From Microglena sp. YARC (lineage: Eukaryota > Chlorophyta > Chlorophyceae > Chlamydomonadales > Chlamydomonadaceae), in contig CM039464.1 of the NCBI GenBank assembly GCA_022414725.1, positions 37,661,372-37,725,371 of the forward strand: 64,000 nt of DNA, in the 5' to 3' direction. The notes under the pieces were generated by a model. The model searched no databases. It was not told the origin of the DNA and saw only the letters and a list, made by a program, of their open reading frames with translations. Each line of letters begins with the position of its first letter. Within the stretch, counting starts at the first letter, position 1. The position numbers and the translations under genes were made by a program. Below, in pieces: positions 36,295-43,287 of the stretch.

Positions 36295-37900
36295 GTGCGT
36301 GAAGGTGAAGGTGAAATGCCACGAGCCCCCTCTTGGTGAGCTCCAGCACTCCAAGTGTAGCAGTGGAGCATGGCAACAAACCTGTGTGTGGTTATTCCGT
36401 TGTCCGTTTGTGCATCCGACCGACCGACCGCCGACGACCGACCGACCGACCGACCGACCGACCGACGACCGAAAAATTGAAGCCTGACACACCAGCCAAC
36501 TGTCTCACAACCAACTGGCTTTGGTCAGCTCCATCGTTGCCACCTGTAGTTCTGTTGCCAACACACACCGCCAATTTTTGGCGTCACTAGCGACGCTGCA
36601 TAAGGCTAGTTCGACGACTCCTCACCATTCCACCCCCATTTTGTCGCTGCATGGCGACACATAGGTCTGGCTAAACAAGTTAGAATCCCCCAACCCTCGC
36701 AACCCCCCCAGACCCCCCAGGCTACGTGCTTTGCGGGGGTTGCGGGGGTTGGGGGGGTTGCGGGGGTTGGGGGGTAGGGCGTCGCACTGGGTCACACCAA
36801 TTACTGAATTTATGACACGTCACAAGAAGAAAAAACAGTACATACCAGCAAACAAACCCTGAACACAAAAACAGTATGTACCAAGAGACAAGCCCTGAAC
36901 CAAAAAAACATCTCGTACCTACAAGCAAACCCTAAAAACAAAAAAGTACATACCAACAAACAAACCCTAAACAAACTCTAAAAAAAAAAGCGAAACGTAC
37001 CTACAAGCAAACCCTAAAAAAAAAAATTACATACCAACCAACCAACCCTAAACCAACAAAAACAGTTCGTACAAACAAACAAACCCTTAACCAAAAAAAC
37101 AAGGCGAACCAAAAAAACATCTCGTACCTATAAAATCCAACACAAATTGGCAATGTTTTACCCGGACCCGGGGGAGCATAAGTCAGAAGCTAGACCTTTT
37201 GCACTTTAAAGAGTCTTTATCAATATAAATTTCATCATTGGGCCCACCCACCCTAAACAAAAAAACATTACACACCAACCAACAAACCCTAAACCAACAA
37301 AAACAGTTCGTACAAACAAACAAACCCTTAACCAAAAAAACATGACGAATCAACCAACAAACCCTTAACCAACAAAAACAGTTCGTACAAACAAACAAAC
37401 CCTTAACCAAAAAAACATGACGAACCAACCAACAAACCCTAAACCAACAAAAACAGTTCGCACAAACAAGCAAACCCTTAACCAAAAAAACATGACGAAC
37501 CAACAAACAAACACTAAACCAAACAATCATCCCCTGAATGGCTATAAAGCCTGTACCTGTAGGGGGTGCCAAGCGGAAACCTTGACATGTGGAAAGCTAA
37601 GAGGTGCGTATTTTGGGGCAGCGGCGAGTTGTTGCATGCCAAAGGCCTTGAATGCTAGAGCAATGTTAGGTAGGTAATCATCCCCTGAATGGCTATAAAG
37701 CCTGTACCTGCTATACCTTACTCATGCCTTACTCATGAGCCCCCTCTTGGTCAGCTCCAAGCTTCCGAGTGCAGCAGTGAAGCGGGGCAACATACCTGTG
37801 TGTGTGTGTGGAACCCTAAACCAAACAATGATCCCCTGAATGGCTATACAGCCTGTACCTGCTATCTCAGGCAGTTTACATTGTGGTTAGTAGAGGCCTT

Positions 37901-37941
<41 letters not shown>

Positions 37942-38316
37942 GTCTGTCTGTGTCTGTCTGTGTCTGTCTGTCTGTCTGTGTCTGTCTGTCTGTGTCTGTC
38001 TGTGTCTGTCTGTGTCTGTCTGTGTCTGTCTGTCTGTGTCTGTCTTGGTCTGTCTTGGTCTGTCTGTGTCTGTCTGCCTGTGTCTGTCTGTCTGTCTGTG
38101 TCTGTCTGTGTCTGTCTGTGTCTGTCTGTGTCTGTCTGTCTGTGTCTGTCTGTGTCTGTCTGTGTCTGTCTGTCTGTGTCTGTCTGTGTCTGTCTGAGTC
38201 TGTCTGTGTCTGTCTGTCTGTGTCTGTCTGTGTCTGTCTGTGTCTGTCTGTCTGTCTGTGTCTGTCTGTCTGTCTGTGTCTGTCTGTGTCTGCCTGTCTG
38301 TCTGTCTGTCTGTCTG

Positions 38317-38405
<89 letters not shown>

Positions 38406-41400
38406 GTCTGTCTGTCTGTCTGCTGTCTGTCTGTTCAAGGGAGGATGGCCTGTGTAGACCTGAATGACAATAAAGTCTTCAAGCTTTCTTCAGACCCTTG
38501 TATCTCCGCTTATTGCGTAGTTGCTATAGCTGTGGTGGTACACACACACAGCCACTGTTGATGCTAGGTGGTAGAAGTGGTGGTAGTGGTGGTAGTGGTG
38601 GTAGTGGTGGTACACACACACAGTCACTGTTGAAGCTAGGTGGTAGAAGTGGTGGTAGTGGTGGTAGTGGTGGTAGAGGTGGTACACACACACAGTCACT
38701 TTTGAAGCTAGGTGGTAGAAGTGGTGGTAGTGGTGGTAGTGGTGGTAGTGGTGATACACACACACAGTCACTGTTGAAGCTAGGTGGTTGAAGTGGTGGT
38801 AGTGGTGGTAGTGGTGGTACACACACACAGTCACACTTTTTTCATTCCCTTGTCTCTCCGCTTATTGCAATGTATAGTTATAATCAGTGTTTTTAATTTC
38901 AGATTTCTGTAGTCCAGGTTGAGTAGCTACTTGGGCTACTGAACCCTGATTTCAGGATAGTTGCGTAGCCATCGCATGGCAGAGCGCCAAGCGCGGAGCC
39001 TTGGGGGGTTGGGGGGCAGCGCGTCCCGATATCGGGGGGTCCGGGGGGTGTAGCATTCTACGGAATGGCGACGGAATGGCGACGCGTCGTCGAAAAATGA
39101 ACACTGGTTGTAGTCCCGTTCTAAAGCGCTCTTGTTACACACACACATCCCCCCCCCACCACCACCACCACCACCACCACACCCACCACACACACCCACA
39201 CCCACAAACACACACAAGGGGGGGTGGCCTGTGTAGACCTGCATGTCTCTAAAGTGCGTACCAGCTATCTCAGGCAAGCTTTCACGGTACAGCTGCACCA
39301 CGCCACCCTACCCACCACACACACCCACACCCACAAACACACACAAGGGGGGGTGGCCTGTGTAGACCTGCATGTCTCTAAAGTGCGTACCAGCTATCTC
39401 AGGCAAGCTTCCACGGTACAGCTGCACCACGCCACCCTACCCACCACACACACCCACACCCACAAACACACACAAGGGGGGGTGGCCTGTGTAGACCTGC
39501 ATGTCTCTAAAGTGCGTACCAGCTATCTCAGGCAAGCTTCCACGGTACAGCTGCACCACGCCACCCTACCCACCACACACCCACAAACACAAACACACAC
39601 AAGGGGGGGTGGCCTGTGTAGACCTGCATGTCTGTATAGTGCGTACCAGCTATCTCAGGCAAGCTTCCACGGTACAGCTGCATCACGCCACCCTCCTTAA
39701 GAGCTCCTCTCAATGTGCCCATTAATGTCATGCCCCCTGTGGTATCGATCTGAAGCCTGCACCCAGGTTTGATTTGATTTGATTTAATTTGACTTTATTT
39801 GATTTGATTCGATTTGAAGGATTGTATTGTATTGTATTGTATTGTAATGTATTGTATTGTATTTGAAGCTTGCACCCAGATTTGATTTGAATTGATTTGA
39901 TTTGAAGGATTTGATTTGATTTGATATAATTTAATTGTATCGATCTGAAGCCTGCACCCAGATTTGATTTGAGGAATGCATGAGCATCACAAACAAAAAG
40001 TTGAATGAATAAAAAATCATCATGAAGTTATAACAAAGCATGACAAACAAAACATGACAAACAAAACATGACTGACAAAACATAAAACCACCCTCCTTGG
40101 GAGCTTCCTCAATGCGCCCATTAAAAAAAAATGAAAATTTAAACATCCAAGAATTGTCACAATGACCTCTACCTGGACATGCCCAGTGGGATTAAGGGAA
40201 CCGGATCGTAAGTATGCGCTGCTCGAGCCTACATCGCACCTATATGCCAGTTTCTGTGCCGGACGATGACCCTCCGGACGGGCACAAGCGCACTCAAGGG
40301 GGTTCGAACCCCGCACCTGCGTCGATTTTTTACCCTCTGCTCTGCCACTGAGCCATTCGGTTCTGATCGGTGATGCGCCCATTAATGTCATACCCCCCAG
40401 CCCATTTTGATGTCTGGCTCAATGGTAGAGCACGTCGAAACAGAAAGGTGCAGGGTTCGAATCCCTACGGGGGTGCTTCATTGTTCGCGGTCGCTGTCAA
40501 CCGCCATGGCAGCTTTGTCCAGGTAAAGTAGAAGCCCGTTACCTACTGCCGTAAGACGGAGATCCCTTAATACCACGCCCCACTAGGCGTTATCATTAAT
40601 GCCATGCCCCCCGTGTTACTGATCTGAACCCTGCACCCATATTTGATTTGATTTGATTTGGTTTGATTTGATTTGAAGGATTTGATTTGGTTTGATTTGA
40701 AGGATTTGATTTGGTTTGATTTGATTTGAAGGATTTGATTTGGTTTAATTGTATTGTATTTGATTTGAAGCTTGCACCCACATGTTGTGGATACTTCTGG
40801 GTCAAACAATCAAAGTTGTTTAAAAATGAAGTTGAAGTTGATGATGTTTTCTTGGGATGTGGGGGGGCATGAGGATAAGGGCAAAATAAGTTAGGAAAGA
40901 GGCATAGGCAGTGGCATAGGGCGTGGGGTACATGGGGCAAGGGGGACATTGGGTGTATAGGGTGCATGGGGCATGGGGTGTGGGGTGCATGGGGCAAGGG
41001 GGACATTGGGTGTATTGGGTGCATGGGGCATGGGGCGTGGGGTGCATGGGGCAAGTGGGGCATTGGGTGTATTGGGTGCATGGGGCATGGGGCGTAGGGT
41101 GCATGGGGCAAGGGGGACATTGGGTGTATTGGGTGCATGGGGCATGGGGCGTAGGGTGCATGGGGCAAGGGGGACATTGGGTGTATTGGGTGCATGGGGC
41201 ATGGGGCGTGGGGTGCATGGGGCATTGGGTGTATAGGGTGCATGGGGCATGGGGCGTAGGGTGCATGGGGCAAGGGGGACATTGGGTGTATTGGGTGCAT
41301 GGGGCATGGGGCGTAGGGTGCATGGGGCAAGGGGGACATTGGGTGTATTGGGTGAATGGGGCATGGGGCGTGGGGTGCATGGGGCAAGGGCGACATTGGG

Positions 41401-42422
41401 TCTATTGGGTGCATGGGGCAAGGGGGACATTGGGTGCATTGGGTGCATGGGGCATGGGGCGTAGGGTGCATGGGGCAAGGGGGACATTGGGTGTATTGGG
41501 TGCATGGGGCATGGGGCGTGGGGCGCATGGGTCAAGGAATGCATGGGGCATGGGCAAAAGAAGCTGGGAAAGGGGCATAGGCAGGAGCATAGGGCCTGGT
41601 ATGCATGGGGCAAGGGTTACATTGTGTGCATTGTGTGCATGGGGCTTAGGGTGCATGGGGCATGGGCAAAAGAAGTTGAGAAAGGGGCATAGGCTGGGGC
41701 ATAGGGCCTGGTATGCATTGGGCAAGGGGTACATTGTGTGCATTGTGTGCATGGGGCATGGGGCTTAGGGTGCATGGGGCATGGGCAAAAGAAGTTGAGA
41801 AAGGGGCATAGGCTGGGGCATAGGGCCTGGTATGCATGGGCAAGGGTTACATTGTGTGCATGGGGCATGAGGCTTAGGTTGCATGGGGCATGGGCAAAAG
41901 AAGTTGAGAAAGGGGCATAGGCTGGGGCATAGGGCCTGGTATGCATGGGGCAAGGGGTGCATTGTGTGCATGGGGCATTGTCTGCATTGGGTGCATGGGG
42001 CGTGGGGTGCATGGTGCATGGGCAAACGAAGTTGGGAAAGGGGCATAGGCAGGGGGCATAGGGCCTGGTATGCATGGGATGCAGGGGGGTGCATGTAAGT
42101 TACGGCGAGTTGCGGGTTGTTTCGACCGGGGGAGGGCGGCTGTATAATCGGCACCGGCAGGACGGGCGAAGTCGGGCGAAGTACTGAATTTGATGCTCCT
42201 TAGGGGACGGTAACTAGGTCTTAACAATGCGCTAGGCAGCGCGCATTTGTAAACGCACCTGGTCTTCAGAAATTCTAGGGGCTGCATGACGATTCCCTCC
42301 ACAACGCCAGACGTCATGCCGGACATGATAACGTAGCTGAGGTTGCTCTTGGCGTGAGGGATGGAAAGCAGCTTGGCCTTTTCAGCCATCAAGGCTGCCT
42401 GGCTAGGCTCCTCGGACAACAT
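29967..42422 (-). CDS. mitochondrial carrier (SLC25) family transporter, 2-oxodicarboxylate-carrier-like
   Basis: Exons on the minus strand: 42422-42259, 39756-39647, 35470-35298, 33116-32943, 30293-29967. Every junction is GT..AG and the phases agree (2, 1, 0, 0), giving 315 residues, the normal carrier length. The three repeat signatures are present in order: [19 protein letters not shown] and [10 protein letters not shown]. Loop motifs are [37 protein letters not shown] and [20 protein letters not shown]. The PFDVVKSR third repeat and the WNALYYG motif resemble oxodicarboxylate carriers, but the substrate is not proven. ATG at 42422 is chosen because an in-frame TAG lies four codons upstream of it. 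Protein expected in the inner mitochondrial membrane. Introns total over 11 kb and hold tandem copies of the exon ends (separate entries). Confidence 0.9.
30394..30945 (-). repeat. acceptor-side array: four extra copies of the 5' end of carrier exon 5
   Basis: Sense strand GTATACCTTGACCCCAACCC, CATGGGCAACGTGGCCC (true start 30293) is repeated with changes at about 30420-30465, 30580-30625, 30735-30780 and 30885-30930. Each copy keeps an AG just before GTATA. Between copies is CA-rich (sense) microsatellite. The copies carry substitutions that would alter the protein, and they stop inside the exon. Confidence 0.9.
31326..31372 (+). repeat. run of 47 consecutive G
   Basis: An uninterrupted G-tract in the GT microsatellite. 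True length is uncertain, as such runs are hard to sequence. Confidence 0.8.
31903..31945 (+). repeat. short interstitial TTAGGG-type repeat
   Basis: CTAGGGCTAGGGTTAGGGTT AGGGTTTGGGTTAGTGTTAGGGG: about six telomere-like units. Compare the CCCTAAA motifs at 54170-55200. Confidence 0.8.
32025..32350 (-). repeat. donor-side array: three extra copies of the 3' end of carrier exon 4
   Basis: The coding end of exon 4 ([26 protein letters not shown], true copy 33116-32943) recurs at about 32345-32310, 32290-32180 and 32160-32030 with the same orientation and a GT after CAGAAG. Spacers are short. One copy reads [20 protein letters not shown], so the code is only mildly damaged. Confidence 0.85.
32361..32565 (+). 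mobile_element. retroposon-like repeat, GGCGGAGCCCCC family
   Basis: Same sequence order as the copy at 26050: GGCGGAGCCCCC, ACCCATTTGTCCGTC, GAAGCCCGACACGTCAGCCA, CCGCCAATTTTCCGCGTCGC. Inserted in carrier intron 4 directly beside an exon-4-like fragment. Confidence 0.7.
32629..32814. mobile_element. MITE with TAGGG-ACGGC ends and TAATATTA-rich interior
   Basis: Begins TAGGGAACGGCAACTAATAT, ends CATAGCCGAACCCTA. Flanks CATATAAC and CATATATA match 6/8. The ends equal the ATATCATATGAT family, but the interior uses TAATATTA palindromes instead. Confidence 0.7.
33140..33660 (-). repeat. acceptor-side array: three extra copies of the 5' end of carrier exon 4
   Basis: Sense GTCCGAATGGCATCTGCTGA and CACCTGCACC.CTACAAGAAC recurs at about 33285-33205, 33440-33365 and 33655-33615 after CAG-like acceptors, each separated by GT/G-rich (plus) DNA. 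The true exon starts at 33116. Confidence 0.9.
33925..34440 (+). repeat. (ATTT)n / TTTAGGCTCTTTATTTAATT array
   Basis: A roughly 37-bp unit of AATTAATTATTTATTTAGGC TCTTTATTT is repeated about ten times, decaying toward 34440. It lies in carrier intron 3. Confidence 0.95.
34445..35297 (-). repeat. donor-side array: six extra copies of the 3' end of carrier exon 3
   Basis: A ~125-145-bp unit holds sense GGAGCCACTAGTGGAGTGTT through the FAPFQVIK codons, the donor (AGGTATGTATT), and the intron piece with GTCTACAATTATCCTGATTA. Copies at about 34445-34590, 34590-34715, 34715-34840, 34840-34965, 34965-35100 and 35100-35225 precede the true exon end at 35298. The inner copies are nearly identical to each other. 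Confidence 0.9.
35475..36390 (-). repeat. acceptor-side array: extra copies of the 5' end of carrier exon 3 with CA microsatellite
   Basis: The sense sequence CAGGTATGTTGCCCCGCTCC, continuing ACTGCTGCACTCGGAAGC and ELTKRGL codons (true copy starts 35470), recurs at about 35785, 36091 and 36383, and once more far away at 37797-37733. (CA)n on the sense strand separates them. The exon part of the copies diverges after about 70 bp (SIYPSKDGG instead of RISTSQDGK). Confidence 0.9.
36390..36603 (+). mobile_element. retroposon-like repeat, GGCGGAGCCCCC family, 5' part replaced
   Basis: (CCGA)n/(GACCGACC) run, GAAGCCTGACACACCAGCCA, ACTGGCTTTGGTCAGCTCCA, CGCCAATTTTTGGCGTCAC. Matches the 3' two thirds of the copies at 26050 and 32361. 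Confidence 0.6.
36640..37525. repeat. AACAAACCCTAAAC-type A/C-rich repeat with a G-rich inverted piece
   Basis: ACAAACCCTAAACCAACAAAAACAG-like words recur irregularly. At 36690-36780 CAACCCCCCCAGACCCCCCA faces GCGGGGGTTGGGGGGGTTGC, an inverted C/G-tract pair that could form a hairpin or quadruplex. Part of carrier intron 2. Confidence 0.7.
37525..37880 (-). repeat. decayed copies of carrier exon 2 donor side
   Basis: CCCTGAATGGCTATAAAGCC TGTACCTG occurs at about 37530, 37680 and 37835. The third continues into TGCTATCTCAGGCAG, that is sense CTGCCTGAGATAGCAGGTAC, the exon 2 end (LPEIAG and GT). Confidence 0.6.
37893..38437 (+). repeat. (TGTC)n microsatellite with TGTGTC variants, ~545 bp
   Basis: CTGTCTGTCTGTGTCTGTCT throughout. 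Intron 2 of the carrier gene; (GACA)n on its sense strand. Confidence 0.98.
38570..38835 (+). repeat. four ~64-bp units of (GGTAGT)n plus ACACACACAGTCACTGTTGA
   Basis: GGTGGTAGTGGTGGTAGTGG blocks alternate with TACACACACACAGTCACTGT and TGAAGCTAGGTGGTAGAAG. Higher-order period about 64 bp. Confidence 0.95.
38885..39106 (+). mobile_element. hAT-type MITE, family CAGTGTTT
   Basis: 222 bp from CAGTGTTTTTAATTTCAGAT to CGAAAAATGAACACTG. It contains GTTGAGTAGCTACTTGGGCT and ATAGTTGCGTAGCCATCGCA. Flanks GTTATAAT and GTTGTAGT match 6/8. Confidence 0.85.
39140..39646 (-). repeat. donor-side array: four extra copies of the 3' end of carrier exon 2
   Basis: A ~125-bp unit holds plus-strand CACCACACACACCCACACCC, AAGGGGGGGTGGCCTGTGTA, GACCTGCATG and GCGTACCAGCTATCTCAGGC, i.e. 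sense [12 protein letters not shown] followed by the GTACGC donor. Copies end at about 39250, 39380, 39500 and 39640. The last adjoins the true exon 2 (39756-39647). Copies are almost identical. Confidence 0.95.
39765..40000 (+). repeat. (GATTT)n / (GTATT)n with copies of the exon 2 acceptor flank
   Basis: TTTGATTTGATTTGATTT and TTGTATTGTATTGTATTG blocks carry three copies of GAAGCYTGCACCCAG (39751, 39865, 39948). That is the acceptor side of carrier exon 2, sense CTGGGTGCAGGCTTC. Confidence 0.85.
40125..40372 (-). mobile_element. SINE with tRNA-like head and 13-bp target duplication
   Basis: On the minus strand the element begins with a tRNA-like head: A box TGGCTCAGTGG and B box GGTTCGAACCC about 50 bp apart. 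The body is CGTCCGGAGGGTC..GGTTCCCTTAATCCCACTGG and it ends TTTAAATTTTCATTTTTTTT (T-rich, not A-rich tail). The flanks are perfect direct repeats ATGCGCCCATTAA at 40112-40124 and 40373-40385. It is inserted into a duplicated carrier exon-2 fragment (sense GGMTLMGA / LMGALRK). A 5'-truncated relative lies at 52364-52543. Confidence 0.9.
40405..40475 (+). other. tRNA-like sequence (A and B boxes), not a functional tRNA
   Basis: TGGCTCAATGGTAGAGC and GGTTCGAATCCC give a good D arm and T loop. The 7-bp acceptor stem and the anticodon stem do not pair, so this is more likely a SINE head or tRNA relic. Confidence 0.6.
40580..40800 (+). repeat. further exon-2 acceptor copies in (GATTT)n
   Basis: AATGCCATGCCCCCCGTGTT, ACTGATCTGAACCCTGCACC and, at 40765, GAAGCTTGCACCCACATG are diverged copies of the exon 2 start plus acceptor on the minus strand, set in TTTGATTTGGTTTGATTTG. 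Confidence 0.75.
40870..42095 (+). repeat. G-rich GGGGCATGGGGTGCAT minisatellite in carrier intron 1
   Basis: First part (40920-41530): ~62-bp units of GCATGGGGCAAGGGGGACAT, TGGGTGTATTGGGTGCATGG and GGCATGGGGCGTA. Second part (41545-42080): ~120-bp units that add GGGCAAAAGAAGTTGAGAAA and GGGGCATAGGGCCTGGTATG, four or five copies. C-rich on the sense strand of the gene. Many GGGG runs could form quadruplexes. Confidence 0.95.
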
Positions 42423-42427
42423 GGCAG

Positions 42428-42619
42428 TCACGCGCGACTAGGCTGGGTGATTTCACGCAGAGTGTCTCGCAAGTCGGTAAATCCTAAGTTAGGTGGCACG
42501 AACTTGGGACGGGTGGTCTCAAGCGCGCGCTCTAAGAGCTCAAGCGCTGGGAATGCTTGTGATTGCGCGAGATAGTTCAGGTTCGGGTGCACAGTATGCA
42601 ATTTGTAATCCGAAGTCAA
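42428..42619 (-). CDS. hypothetical short frame just upstream of the carrier start
   Basis: The open minus-strand frame LTSDYKLHTVHPNLNYLAQS ... TDLRDTLREITQPSRA ends in TGA at 42430-42428, six bases before the carrier ATG. Its composition is coding-like and unlike the repeats, but there is no ATG. It may be the last exon of a neighbour, or a 5' exon of a longer carrier isoform joined by an unseen splice. No family recognised. Confidence 0.3.
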   Translation of the reverse strand: MTSDYKLHTVHPNLNYLAQSQAFPALELLERALETTRPKFVPPNLGFTDLRDTLREITQPSRA

Positions 42620-43287
42620 AGCCAGCTTCGATTGCTTATATTAGGACGGGTTGGATAGTAGTACGGTGCTGGTGCAAGGGTTCGTGCGAATCACTGGTGA
42701 GACAGATAGGCAGTTTTTTGGAGGCGGGTTTGTGGAAGCGTGGTGTGAGGGGTCGCAAGTGGCAGTGGAGGCGTGAAGGATTCGCAGCCGGCAGCGAACG
42801 GTCCGAGATATATGTCGGTGGGCGGTGGGGATCTGCCTAGGGATGTGCGTATGATGAGATGGTGGGGTGGGGTGAATGTCGGCACACGTGCACGACAGCC
42901 TGGCAGCCGGTGTAACCAACTCCCATCTCCCATCGGGGCGAGGGCGGGGGCCTGGCGGAAAGTGAGCGAGATTACTTCGGTTAATGAGGCCCCTTTCGTC
43001 AGGGATTCGTAGCCTCATCGAACACGGATTCTTCCATGTTATGACCTCGTCATGAAAGAAAAGGAAAGCAGCACTCCAAGTCGGCGTGGTTAAGGAAGCT
43101 GTCCAAAGGGGGTCCTCGGACAACAGCATCAAACCGGGAGGGGGGCGCTAAGGGGGGCGTTGGCGGTGGCTGAGGAAGGAGTATGGGACGAGTGGGTCGT
43201 CATGGACATACCATAGCTGACCCAAGAGTCCAAGGGCGTGTTTCCACAGAGACTTTTCCCTTGCCGCGAACTCCCAAGTTAACCCTA
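42620..43287. other. stretch without a recognised gene
   Basis: Frames up to 163 codons exist on the minus strand (42641-43132), but composition and overlap with plus-strand frames give no support for any one of them. No motif recognised. Confidence 0.35.

Noticed and set aside
37887..38561. Cys/Val/Leu/Ser and Asp/Arg/Gln/Thr-rich ORFs
   Set aside because: Both strands of the (TGTC)n microsatellite read through without stops.
38936..39301. Carrier-like ORF ([10 protein letters not shown]) as a separate gene
   Set aside because: It is a donor-side exon 2 copy run together with a CAGTGTTT MITE.
40405..40475. Functional tRNA gene
   Set aside because: D arm and T loop look right, but acceptor and anticodon stems do not pair.
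40596..41768. PHAPCTQ-type 310-codon and MGHGAWG-type 281-codon ORFs
   Set aside because: Opposite-strand readings of the GGGGCAT minisatellite in carrier intron 1.
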